Below are positions 26,829 through 34,918 of a DNA stretch of 64,000 bases, in pieces. The DNA is from UBA8941 sp963780545 (GTDB taxonomy: Archaea; Thermoproteota; Bathyarchaeia; TCS64). The notes under the pieces were generated by a model. The model saw only the letters and a list, made by a program, of their open reading frames with translations. It was not told where the DNA came from and did no database searches. How positions within the stretch are numbered: position 1 is the first letter of the stretch; each line of letters begins with the position of its first letter. The stretch covers positions 186,001-250,000 of the forward strand of contig CAWACK010000008.1 in NCBI GenBank assembly GCA_963780545.1. The letters run 5' to 3'. A program made the position numbers and the translations under genes.

Positions 26829-27616
26829 GGTGCCCTCTGACCTCCAAGAGCCTTAACCGCGGCGAGGAGCACAAAAGAGAACAGGATCAAGATCACCGAG
26901 AGGACGATAGCGACGTCAAGATCACTACTTAAGGCTATGTAAATGGCGAGGGGCATAGTCTGGGTAACGCCCGGAAGGTTCCCAGCGAACATAAGCGTCG
27001 CGCCAAACTCACCAAGAGACCTCGCCCAACACATGACTAAGCCAGCGAAGACACCCCTCCAGGCGAGGGGAAACGTGACCCTCAAGAATACGCGAACATC
27101 CGATGGCGATAGTATCCTGGCGCTGTCAATGATCCTCTGATTCACGCCACCGAAGGCAGCCTTAGAGGCGCGAATGTAGAAGGGTGAGCCAACGAATACC
27201 TCGGCCATAACAACCGCCCACAATGAACCTGGGAGGATGATCCCATGGCTCGACAGGACGCCACCGAGAAGCCCGCGGGGGGCGAAGGCTAGAAGCAAGG
27301 CTAAGCCAGCCACCGCAGGTGGCAGAACCATGGGAAGATCAACTAGTGCATCTATCAGCCAACGTCCCATGAACTCGTGACGCGCCAGAGCGTAGGAGAT
27401 CGGCGTCGCGAGAACCAACACGATGATCGTGGAGGCCGTGGATGTGATGAGGCTCAACCGCATCGCGTCCAAGACCACAGGCGTAGTCAGCCTAGATGCT
27501 AATTCAGACGGGGAAACGCGGAGGAACACCGCAGCTATTGGAAGGGTTATGAATAGGAGGAAAAGCGCCGAGAACGCTACAAACACCGCTCTAAGCGCAA
27601 ACCTCAACACAGCCAC
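26825..27616 (-). CDS. wtpB: Tungstate/molybdate ABC transporter permease
   Basis: 263 residues with about six membrane helices (first at about 10-32). The EAA loop of the ModB/WtpB family is seen as the segment SLGEFGATLMFAGN. DLPMVLPPAVAGLALL is typical of molybdate/tungstate permeases. It lies between the ATPase (4-base overlap) and the binding protein (2-base gap). Unlike both partners its frame is intact. Molybdate, tungstate or sulfate specificity cannot be read directly; tungstate is preferred from context. Confidence 0.85.
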   Translation of the reverse strand: MAVLRFALRAVFVAFSALFLLFITLPIAAVFLRVSPSELASRLTTPVVLDAMRLSLITSTASTIIVLVLATPISYALARHEFMGRWLIDALVDLPMVLPPAVAGLALLLAFAPRGLLGGVLSSHGIILPGSLWAVVMAEVFVGSPFYIRASKAAFGGVNQRIIDSARILSPSDVRVFLRVTFPLAWRGVFAGLVMCWARSLGEFGATLMFAGNLPGVTQTMPLAIYIALSSDLDVAIVLSVILILFSFVLLAAVKALGGQRAP

Positions 27617-27618
27617 AC

Positions 27619-28462
27619 CTATTTACCCAGGAAACCCGCGTCCGTCAGCGCCTTCTGCCCCTCACTCGACTCCACATAGTCGATGAACTTCTGAGCCAAG
27701 TCAACGTGACTCGACGTGGATACGATACCTATAGGGTAAACCGCTATAAGGTTGACGTCACTGGGAATCTCAATGAAGTTGACTTCACTCGCCCTATTAA
27801 TCGCGTCCGACTTGTAAGCGATGCCAGCATCAGCTGTCCCAGTCGCCGTCTTCGTGACGACCTGCTCCACATCCGTCTCGTATGAGATCACGTTAGCTAG
27901 CACCTTCTTGGAGAAGCCCACGTAGTCAGTTCCCTTGTATAGGGGGCTGCTTGAGTTGCCGTAGGTGGCATCGATCTTGGCGAGTATTTGTAGAGCGTAG
28001 CTGCCAGCTGGCACCGACTTATCCGCCATAACTATCCTAACGCCTGGTTTCGTTAGGTCGAGTAGGGTGGAGACTTTTGTGTCATTCTTAGCAGTGATGA
28101 TGATTATGGTGTTGTGGGCGAAGACGGTGGAGGAGTTTCCCTCGAGTAGCTTAGCGTTCTTGACGTTAGTCATCTCCTTGGTGTTGGCTGATGCGAAGAC
28201 GTCGCAGGGGGAGCCCTGTATTATCTGGGTGCTTAGGGTGCTTGAGCCCGCGAAGTTGAAGATGAGCTTTGCGTTGTATTGGCTCTCGAACTGGGACTGT
28301 AGGCTCTGGAAAGGTACTGGTGAGGCTGGCGGCGGCGAAGACCCTCAGCTCCACGGGTTTCGGTGAGAAGTACTGGTAAGCGGTGTAGATGCCCGCCACA
28401 GCCACCACTAAGACGATGGCGATTAAGAGTATAGAGTTTCTCTTCAAGTTGATCGGAAACAA
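27619..28462 (-). pseudogene. wtpA: Tungstate/molybdate-binding protein, frameshifted
   Basis: The N-terminal frame from 28462 has a signal anchor (SILLIAIVLVVAVAGIYTA) and VELRVFAAASLTSTF, the ModA/WtpA start with the oxyanion-binding Ser. The second frame continues QSLQSQFESQYN, GSSTLSTQI and GSPCDVFASA and runs intact to 27619. Removing one T at the TTT of 28310-28312 (minus strand) joins them into about 280 residues. The protein would capture oxyanions outside the membrane for WtpB. The ModA-like sequence makes molybdate possible too. Same disruption class as wtpC. Confidence 0.72.
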
Positions 28463-28555
28463 TGGAAGTCCAAAACGGAGTTAAGTTTTACGCTTTCTTT
28501 TTAAGCCTTTGTGATTATTTTGTAAATCGCTATTAATTGCATCAGAGGCGATGGA

Positions 28556-28998
28556 ATGGCTGAACGGGAAAAGTCGGGATCATTAACCAAGATCCAGCTC
28601 GAGGTTCTGCGACTCAGAATGACGGGACTAACTCAGGAGGAGGTGGCAACTAGGCTAGAGACAACTAGGCAGAACATCTCTCTCGTGGAGAGGCGAGCAA
28701 AAAGGAACTTGGAGAAGGCGGAGGAGACCATAGCGGCTTACAGGAAGCTCGAACGGTCGCCACAGTTACTCTGCCCCCGATGACGCATTTGGTCGATATA
28801 CCGAGGATGCTCATAGATGCAGCTGATAAAGCTGGGGTCAAGATAGAGGTTGACTTCTCTTTGATGTACAAGGAGCTTAGACATGACGCTGGGGACAGAG
28901 TATCGGGGACTAGGATAATTAAGCCTGTGCTCATCGACATCTTTAGAGATGGCGAAATATATATCGAGCCCACAGGTTACACTAAGCAGAAGGAATAG
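28556..28998 (+). pseudogene. tfx: Tfx-family DNA-binding protein, frameshifted
   Basis: The first frame (28556-28783) is an HTH: KIQLEVLRLRMTGLTQEEVA and TRQNISLVERRAKRN, typical of Tfx. The second (to 28998) is the C-terminal acidic domain, MTHLVDIPRMLIDAADKAG and IDIFRDGEIYIEPTG. A missing base near 28751-28757 (gaacggtcgcc) separates them; restoring it gives RVATVTLPPMTHL and a protein of about 147 residues. In Methanothermobacter, Tfx binds the promoter of the molybdenum formylmethanofuran dehydrogenase operon. Next to the wtp genes it is a likely regulator of Mo/W genes, divergent from wtpA. Confidence 0.75.
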
Positions 28999-29155
28999 GT
29001 TAGATAAATCAAGGCGCGCGTGCTCGTTGTCGACTTCACAAAGATGATGCACCGGTGAGACGCGCACTCGTAGGATCCTTGTAAGAATCGTAACCTGACT
29101 ATTCAAAGATTGAAGAAGCGTGTTAAGAAGCTCATGGGGTCATTATTATGCCCCG

Positions 29156-29935
29156 CTACCCACGTTTCCTCTTAATCATCTCAGCCACGATGCTCACACC
29201 GATCTCCTCGGGGGTCTCCGCGTTTATGTCGAGGCCGATAGGAGTATACATGGCATCAAACACCTTCTCATCTAACCCCTCAGATTTGAGCTGCTCCCTA
29301 TGCTTTCTCGCCTTGTTAGCACTTCCAAGGAGCCCGATGTAAGCTGGCTTCGCCTTCGCCGCGTGGCGCAGGGCATCAAGCTCAAATGAGGTCTCACCGT
29401 GAAGGACTGCGACAAAGTCACTTGGCCGAATCTCAACGCCATTTAACGATTCAGGATACTTTCCGTTTACTACGGTCATCCCTAGGAAGTAATCCTGTTT
29501 TGCCGTCGCAACATCATCGACAACTATAACCTCGAAGCCACAATCCTTTGCGTAGCGTGCTGTAGCTTGAGCTATCCACCCCGACCCCATGATCACTAAC
29601 CTAGGCTCAGGTTTCATGATATCCATGAATATTTTGACCTCCCCCCCACACTTCGAGTCTATGGCAATCATTCCCTCACGCGGAGGCACACCCATGGCGA
29701 AATGCAGCATCCTGGGTTTACCCTCCGCAAGGGCCTCGATGGCCTGCTTTACGATAAGTCTCTCCATCCCCCCGCCACCTATGGTTCCGAGAGAATTACC
29801 ATCCGGCGTTACAAGCATTTTGGCACCAGGTTCCCGTGGACCCGAACCCTCCTTAAGGACCAGTGTGCAGAGCACGACACTCCGCCCTCTTTTGAGAAAA
29901 TCTTCGACGCAGCTGAATATCTCTAGATTGCTCAT
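29156..29935 (-). CDS. xdhC: XdhC/CoxI-family molybdoenzyme maturation protein
   Basis: 259 residues. GSGPREPGAKMLV and GTIGGGGMER form the N-terminal XdhC/CoxI domain. The Rossmann-like C-terminal domain has VIMGSGWIAQATARYA and ends with TPIGLDINAETPEEIG, the family end motif. XdhC binds the pterin cofactor and puts the terminal sulfur on molybdenum of xanthine dehydrogenase/CO dehydrogenase (Cox) type enzymes. No such enzyme is in the window. Intact, unlike its neighbours. Confidence 0.85.
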   Translation of the reverse strand: MSNLEIFSCVEDFLKRGRSVVLCTLVLKEGSGPREPGAKMLVTPDGNSLGTIGGGGMERLIVKQAIEALAEGKPRMLHFAMGVPPREGMIAIDSKCGGEVKIFMDIMKPEPRLVIMGSGWIAQATARYAKDCGFEVIVVDDVATAKQDYFLGMTVVNGKYPESLNGVEIRPSDFVAVLHGETSFELDALRHAAKAKPAYIGLLGSANKARKHREQLKSEGLDEKVFDAMYTPIGLDINAETPEEIGVSIVAEMIKRKRG

Positions 29936-30170
29936 TCCTAAATCGATCCGCGACCAGATTAATAAGTGGTCACGCTAGAGACTTTCAATAATCTTGTAAA
30001 AAGGAGAGTAGTTAGTTCAAATGAAAATCTGCTACTACTCCCCGCTACTAATGAATTATTACCTAGTCTCAGAAAGGATCTCGGACGCCATAAAAAAATA
30101 ACATAGTAATTGTATGGTGATTAATAATCAAATAATTAATTGAGTATTGTATGGATCATAAATCAAGGCC

Positions 30171-30476
30171 CTATTTTGAGGGCACCAAACTCTCGATCTC
30201 CTTGATCCTCAGCACAACCTCCTCTCCTAAAGAGGTAATTTGAATTATTCTAAGTTTAGACCTAGGACCTTCAGCATCATACACCTCAGCCAACCTCGCC
30301 CTAATGAGCGCCTTATATGACGTATTCACAGCAGGCCTCCCCACATTATAGACTTCTCTCATGACCCTATACAGCCCAGTCATATTCATGCCTTGGACGC
30401 TATTCGACAACTCCACCAGCACACGAAGCGGGGCCTTTGGCTCATCCAACTCGTCGAGTATATGCATGACAATCAT
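30171..30476 (-). CDS. Winged-helix transcriptional regulator
   Basis: 101 residues. A winged-helix pattern can be read: helices in LRVLVELSNSVQGMNM, the recognition helix around VGRPAVNTSYKALIRA, and a wing ending LRIIQITSLGEEVVLRI. It resembles archaeal MarR/PadR-like small regulators. ATG at 30467 is a second possible start. Its targets are unknown; the 18-bp palindrome at 30976 is a candidate site nearby. Confidence 0.6.
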   Translation of the reverse strand: MIVMHILDELDEPKAPLRVLVELSNSVQGMNMTGLYRVMREVYNVGRPAVNTSYKALIRARLAEVYDAEGPRSKLRIIQITSLGEEVVLRIKEIESLVPSK

Positions 30477-30999
30477 CTACTCTGATCTGAACCGTTAAAG
30501 GATATCGAAAACCTCATCACAGGAGACGAGCAAATTTAGTAAGGTCTACCCATAAATTACGTTATGTATGAAAGATACACACGAGATAATATACGACATA
30601 CTATGCATGACTCATACACAATATCAGTTAAATTCATGTCGTACACAAAACAAACACACCTAAAATTATTTACCTAATTGCATTCAGCTATAAAATAGAC
30701 TTCACTACATCATACTTAATAATAAACAAGAATCGATAATACGTTGTGGATGAAATCGACATACAATAACTCAGAAGCATAAACCATAGGAAACCAACAC
30801 CTAGAAATTTTGGAAATATAATTTATGAAAACATTATTATAATCAAGCATATAACCAAATCATTAATTTCTCTTTCTGAAATTAAATATAAGTAGAGAAT
30901 TATTCATAAAGATTTTACTTACTATAAACCGACCGCCTGTCATCACGTTCGCTCGGTAGAACGCAAACTTTTAAAATCTAGGGTACCCTAGATCTATTT
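30477..30999. other. AT-rich intergenic region with dyads
   Basis: 520 bases without a supported gene. It contains an 8-bp inverted pair, tacgacat (30592-30599) and atgtcgta (30636-30643), and near its end a box A-like ttttaaaatc (30969-30977) followed by the perfect palindrome at 30976-30993. Upstream control DNA for the gene at 31000 is the simplest reading. Confidence 0.45.
30976..30993. promoter_or_regulatory. 18-bp perfect palindrome between box A and ATG of the 31000 gene
   Basis: atctagggtaccctagat is a perfect dyad that ends 6 bases before the ATG at 31000 and follows an AT-rich box A at about -28. A protein bound here would block the transcription start, so it looks like a repressor operator. 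Confidence 0.5.
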
Positions 31000-31905
31000 A
31001 TGAGCCATCTGCACTGTCCGTTATGCGGGAAATATGCAGCATTATCAACCCTTGACCCTGAAAGTCTACCCTTAGATATCCCGGTCGCGAGCTTCAAGGG
31101 CCTAGGATATGCCAAGGGCTTCGCCAAGTCGGAGGAGCATTCCATCCTCGGCGATGACGAATACTCACAGATGCTTGCTAATAGAACGGTAAAACTCTGC
31201 CGCATGTTCATCGATGCGGGTGTGCTGAAGTGGGATGAAGTAGAGAAGCAGCTCAACCCAATTCCAATAAACGACACGAATAAAAATACGATACATGTGA
31301 TGCCAAATCAGAGTCCCCCAACACCAAGTCATATTAGTAACCAATCTGGAACAGATACATCATATCTAAACAAAATTGATGAACTCGAGAGTACACTTGA
31401 GGAGAAGAACATTAGAGAACAAGTTGACTATATTATAAGGGAGGGCTTCGAATTCACTGAACCCGGGAATTTAACTGCTGATGAGGAAGGTTGGTACCTT
31501 AAAATAACTCCTGAAACAATGGAACTTAACCTTTACCTTTTTGAGATAGTGCAAGAATTGCCGAATAAACTCAAAGATCGACTGCTCGATCACATTAAAG
31601 GAGAGGAGTACTCTTATTGGTATGAGCCCATTTTGAGAGATGCTCCTCCTAGGAAGGATCTCATGGAGTCTTTGTTAGACGAGAGTAGTGAAGGAGTTAT
31701 TCAGGAAACGGATGCCTTTGGTGTGGTACATGAAAGGAGATACGAAGTGGTGCAACCCTATAATGTAGGATCTAATCCGATATCCATTGATACCCTAAAA
31801 AAAATTGTATCTGATGCTAAGAGACTGGTCAATAATCCTGACCTAAGAATTAACCTTCAGATTGAAAGAATATTAGAACTTCGGAAATACCAAATGAATA
31901 ACTAA
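31000..31905 (+). CDS. Protein of unknown function with an N-terminal CPLCGK zinc-finger half
   Basis: 301 residues, not recognised. The N-terminus has HCPLCGKYA, one half of a zinc ribbon, with only one further Cys (about 67), so metal binding may need a dimer. Residues 85-125 are low complexity (Pro, Asn, Ser rich) and look like a linker. The remainder is acidic and helical (KIDELESTLEEKN, then LYLFEIVQELPNKL). The gene is leaderless, with box A and an 18-bp palindrome just upstream. It converges on the moeA remnant. Confidence 0.65.
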   Translation: MSHLHCPLCGKYAALSTLDPESLPLDIPVASFKGLGYAKGFAKSEEHSILGDDEYSQMLANRTVKLCRMFIDAGVLKWDEVEKQLNPIPINDTNKNTIHVMPNQSPPTPSHISNQSGTDTSYLNKIDELESTLEEKNIREQVDYIIREGFEFTEPGNLTADEEGWYLKITPETMELNLYLFEIVQELPNKLKDRLLDHIKGEEYSYWYEPILRDAPPRKDLMESLLDESSEGVIQETDAFGVVHERRYEVVQPYNVGSNPISIDTLKKIVSDAKRLVNNPDLRINLQIERILELRKYQMNN

Positions 31906-31911
31906 TTTCGC

Positions 31912-32455
31912 GCGCCCGAAGACTAGGATCGCTTTGTCTCCTTCAACTCGGACTGAGTAAAACTGTTCTCTCCCCCCATCAGCTTTAATTTGCTTACTAA
32001 GCTTCGCCTTCACAGTTCTCTGCTTAGCGGGAGGCAATCCAGCTGCCTTACGAAGCGCCGGCACAAGGAAAACGTAGGCGTTATTAAGACAGCTTGTTGA
32101 GTAGCCAGGCATACCGAAGACTGGGTTTCCTCAACTTTTCCGAAAAGTGTTGGCTTTCCAGGCTTCACACTGAGGCCATGGAAGTGAATCTTACCCAGCT
32201 CCTCGATTACCCTAGCTAAAAGATCCTTAGTTCCGACGCTGCTGCCACCACTGAAAACAACAATGTCTTATGCTGTGGCTTTCTTCACCGCATTCATTAA
32301 CGCTTCAGGGGCGTCCTTCAATAAACCTTAACGGACGGGTATACATCCATGAATGGTGATGACCGAGGTCAGCGTGTAGCTGTTGATGTCATAGACCTGC
32401 CCAGGCTTAAGTGGCATCCCTTGGGATATGACCTCGTTGCCTGTGCACGCGCGAA
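31912..32455 (-). pseudogene. moeA: Remnant of molybdopterin biosynthesis protein moeA
   Basis: In the minus strand the MoeA domain III can be followed: TGNEVISQGMPLKPGQVYDI, then HGCIPVR, stop, GLLKDAPEALMNAVKKATA, stop, DIVVFSGGSSVGTKDLL, then VKPGKPTLFGKVEETQ. A shift near 32118-32135 leads into FGMPGYSTSCLNNAYVF and the C-terminal domain. The N-terminal half is missing because mch lies there, and the far end is cut by the convergent gene at 31905. Two nonsense codons, a frameshift and truncation at both ends show true decay. MoeA inserts the metal into the pterin. Alternating G/C tracts flank the remnant (31909 and 32443). Confidence 0.75.
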
Positions 32456-33406
32456 TTAATCTGTGAGAGACTGTTTTAGAATATCGTTGTTTATCGCCCC
32501 ATTATTGAATACTCTGCCTGTCTTCTCGCATACTAGGGTTACCGCTGCGGGGGCGAAGAGCGCTGGATCGATTTTAGTGAAGTCGAAGTTTACTTCACTG
32601 TATATCTCGTATGAGGTCCTTCCATAATCTTTGCAGTTACTCGATGGGGTTTTCTTGGCTAGATCCATTAAAACTTGCTCCTCTTCATCGACAACGAAAC
32701 TTGTGACGCCGCCGTAGGTCAGGGCGTCCTCAGCGCGTCCCATAGCTTTCCCGCCATCTACGTGCTGTGGCATGATTGGGGCGTATCCGACCCCATACTT
32801 CACCTTCTTTAAGTCTATGCCTAGAACATCGAGTCTGAAGAGCCCCGTCTCCACGACGCGTCCCGAGATCTGAACCATGCCGGCCATCGATGTCGTTGAA
32901 GTGAGTAGCATGAAGAGGTTCTCGGGCTTGATGTTGCAGGATTCCGCTATGAACCTAGCGGCAGCATCCGTTGGTTTCTTATGGCTCTCAAGGAGGATCG
33001 TTGCGACGTCTGACTCGTCCTTGTATTCGATCTTCTGGAAAACTTTTTTGGGTTTAAGAGCCAGTGCTCTTGCTGGACCTGAGCCGTCTGCGGTGTAATC
33101 CTCCACGGATATCTTCCATCCCGCGAGCTGAGCACCAAAGAGCGACCATGCCGGTTGATCCGTCGAAACCACGATGGTGGGTAATTGAAGTCCACCGTAG
33201 TCAGAGTAGCCTAAGCTGACCTCTCCGGCTCCACCCATGGCTATTCGGGTAGTCATGAGACCAGCCTCATATCCTCCTTTGGCTACGAGACCTGTGTCGA
33301 TTATTGTTGATCCGCAGGGCAGATTTTCAACTAAAACGTTGTAGTACTGTGGGTCATCTAGAAGTCTTTCGACTAGTTTCTTTGTAAGCTTGTTAAGGCT
33401 CAACAA
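32456..33406 (-). CDS. mch: Methenyl-tetrahydromethanopterin cyclohydrolase
   Basis: 316 residues, family length. Motifs include LPCGSTIIDTG, IAMGGAGEVSLGY, STDQPAWSLFGAQLAGW, GSGPARALA and GKAMGRAEDALTYGG, all typical of Mch. It interconverts formyl- and methenyl-tetrahydromethanopterin, the step after Ftr. It is apart from the fwd-ftr operon, and immediately followed by moeA debris. Confidence 0.95.
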   Translation of the reverse strand: MLSLNKLTKKLVERLLDDPQYYNVLVENLPCGSTIIDTGLVAKGGYEAGLMTTRIAMGGAGEVSLGYSDYGGLQLPTIVVSTDQPAWSLFGAQLAGWKISVEDYTADGSGPARALALKPKKVFQKIEYKDESDVATILLESHKKPTDAAARFIAESCNIKPENLFMLLTSTTSMAGMVQISGRVVETGLFRLDVLGIDLKKVKYGVGYAPIMPQHVDGGKAMGRAEDALTYGGVTSFVVDEEEQVLMDLAKKTPSSNCKDYGRTSYEIYSEVNFDFTKIDPALFAPAAVTLVCEKTGRVFNNGAINNDILKQSLTD

Positions 33407-33483
33407 ATCTATTCGAGTCTCTAATTATTTCGATGATGTTTATAGAATTAGCGATAAGTATAGTTTAGAGCGGTTACGATTCG

Positions 33484-33744
33484 TCACTTATCAACATAGT
33501 CTACTACTGAGCCTTCCTTGGTGAGAAGGTAGATTACTTGGTCGTCCTTCGTCTGCTTCTCTACGCAATATCCCCACTCGAGGATGTCAAGGTGCCAGCT
33601 GAGTGTTTTTTCATCCAGTTTTATTCTGCTCTTTAGATCCTCAAGTGTTGTGGGGCCACTTTGTAGTTCTCTTAGTATTGTCCTCCTAATTGGGTTGTTC
33701 AAAGCCCTGAGGTAGCGTAGGTGCCTTTCTTTAGTTTCTTCCAT
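33484..33744 (-). CDS. ArsR-type winged-helix regulator
   Basis: 86 residues. LRALNNPIRRTILRELQSGP and LDEKTLSWHLDILEWGYCVEK (recognition helix, read as two short motifs) are the ArsR/HTH_20 pattern, and a beta wing follows (DDQVIYLLTKEG). Cys is present only once, so metal sensing is unlikely. It lies between mch and the DRTGG gene; local regulation is possible. Confidence 0.75.
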   Translation of the reverse strand: MEETKERHLRYLRALNNPIRRTILRELQSGPTTLEDLKSRIKLDEKTLSWHLDILEWGYCVEKQTKDDQVIYLLTKEGSVVDYVDK

Positions 33745-33796
33745 TGAGCCTCCGATGGTCTTCGTGTCTTTGTCGCTCAGAGGGTTTTCGCCTTCC

Positions 33797-34888
33797 TCAC
33801 CTGTTCTCTTTTCTAAAGTCGATATAGCCTTCGAGTATGTTCTTCCAATCGATGTACTCGCTCATTATCTTTCGGGTAAGCTGAATCTTACGAGAAGACA
33901 TCGGGACCGAGATTATTCTACCTTCGAGGGGTTCGAGCTTCGTCACAGTCGTGAACGTGTCGTCGGTTACGAGCAGAAGGGGGATACCCTTTGACTCTGC
34001 CGCTGAGATTACCTGAGCTGAGGGGTAGATGTTCCCGGTTAGTATTATGGCGCTTGGCTTGGTCTCGAGCGCCATGAGGATCAGATCTGCTCGGTCGCCG
34101 CCGGTGATGAAGGCTCTGTCTACGCCACGTCTCAACCAGCTCATAGCTGCCTCGGGGGACATGGCGCCTACGAGGTAGTTATCGACTATCCTGTCGAGGC
34201 TGTCTTTGCCCGATAGAACCTCGGCGTCTAGAGCGTTAACGACGTCCTGAACGGTGGGGAGTGTTAATTCCCTGTGGTCGGGTACTACTCCGTAAACATT
34301 TAGACTACATTTACAGAGGACGTCGGAGACTACTCCTCTCATTCTTTCAAGTTGCTGAAATGGTACAAAGTTTATTATTGTCCCTATGACATCGACGCCC
34401 CTCTGTGCCATATAGTAGTTGTAAAGTAGGGCTTTATCTGCACATGTATCACCGTCGCCCTTAACTGAGAGTATTACCTTGGCGTTGAACTCCTTAGATA
34501 GGGTTGCAACATCTAGGTTAGAGCAGAAAAACAGTTCTGGGGTCTGAGCCCCCTCTATGATGAGTATATCCTTATCTTTTTTCACTTTTTCAAAAGATTC
34601 CGTCACACGAGCCTTTAGGGAAACGTAGTCCTTGGATATGAGATCTAGGTAACGGCTACCAAGGACTACGGGGCAAAGCTCTTCGATCGGTTCCATTAAT
34701 CCTATTACATCCTTCATCATCGTAACGTCGGGGTCTATGTACCTGCCGTCGACCATCTTGTGTCCTTGCCCAATTGGTTTGAAGTACCCGACCCTCATGC
34801 CCATTTCATTAAATGTGTTGTAGAGGCCAAGACAAAGGGCAGTCTTCCCGCTAAACTTAGTTCCAGCAATATAGAGTGTATATACCAT
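33797..34888 (-). CDS. BioD-like P-loop plus DRTGG-domain protein (N-terminal half of Pta type)
   Basis: 363 residues. The N-terminus has the P-loop AGTKFSGKTALCLGL of the dethiobiotin synthetase-like family (IIEGAQTPE later). The C-terminal 150 residues match the DRTGG domain, with FITGGDRADLILMAL and AIILTGNIYPS. Bacterial phosphotransacetylases carry this pair as an N-terminal regulatory part, but the catalytic PTA domain is absent here. The gene is next to ADP-forming acetyl-CoA synthetase (30-base gap), so a role in sensing or regulating acetate formation is a fair inference. Confidence 0.75.
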   Translation of the reverse strand: MVYTLYIAGTKFSGKTALCLGLYNTFNEMGMRVGYFKPIGQGHKMVDGRYIDPDVTMMKDVIGLMEPIEELCPVVLGSRYLDLISKDYVSLKARVTESFEKVKKDKDILIIEGAQTPELFFCSNLDVATLSKEFNAKVILSVKGDGDTCADKALLYNYYMAQRGVDVIGTIINFVPFQQLERMRGVVSDVLCKCSLNVYGVVPDHRELTLPTVQDVVNALDAEVLSGKDSLDRIVDNYLVGAMSPEAAMSWLRRGVDRAFITGGDRADLILMALETKPSAIILTGNIYPSAQVISAAESKGIPLLLVTDDTFTTVTKLEPLEGRIISVPMSSRKIQLTRKIMSEYIDWKNILEGYIDFRKENR

Positions 34889-34918
34889 GTGTATGACTAC
34901 GTCACTTCGTAGTTATAG

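Noticed and set aside
30021..30101. 26-codon frame MKICYYSPLLMNYYL with an SD (aaaggag) before it
   Set aside because: It looks like the start of a lost gene but is too short to name; it stops in an A-rich stretch with no later continuation found.
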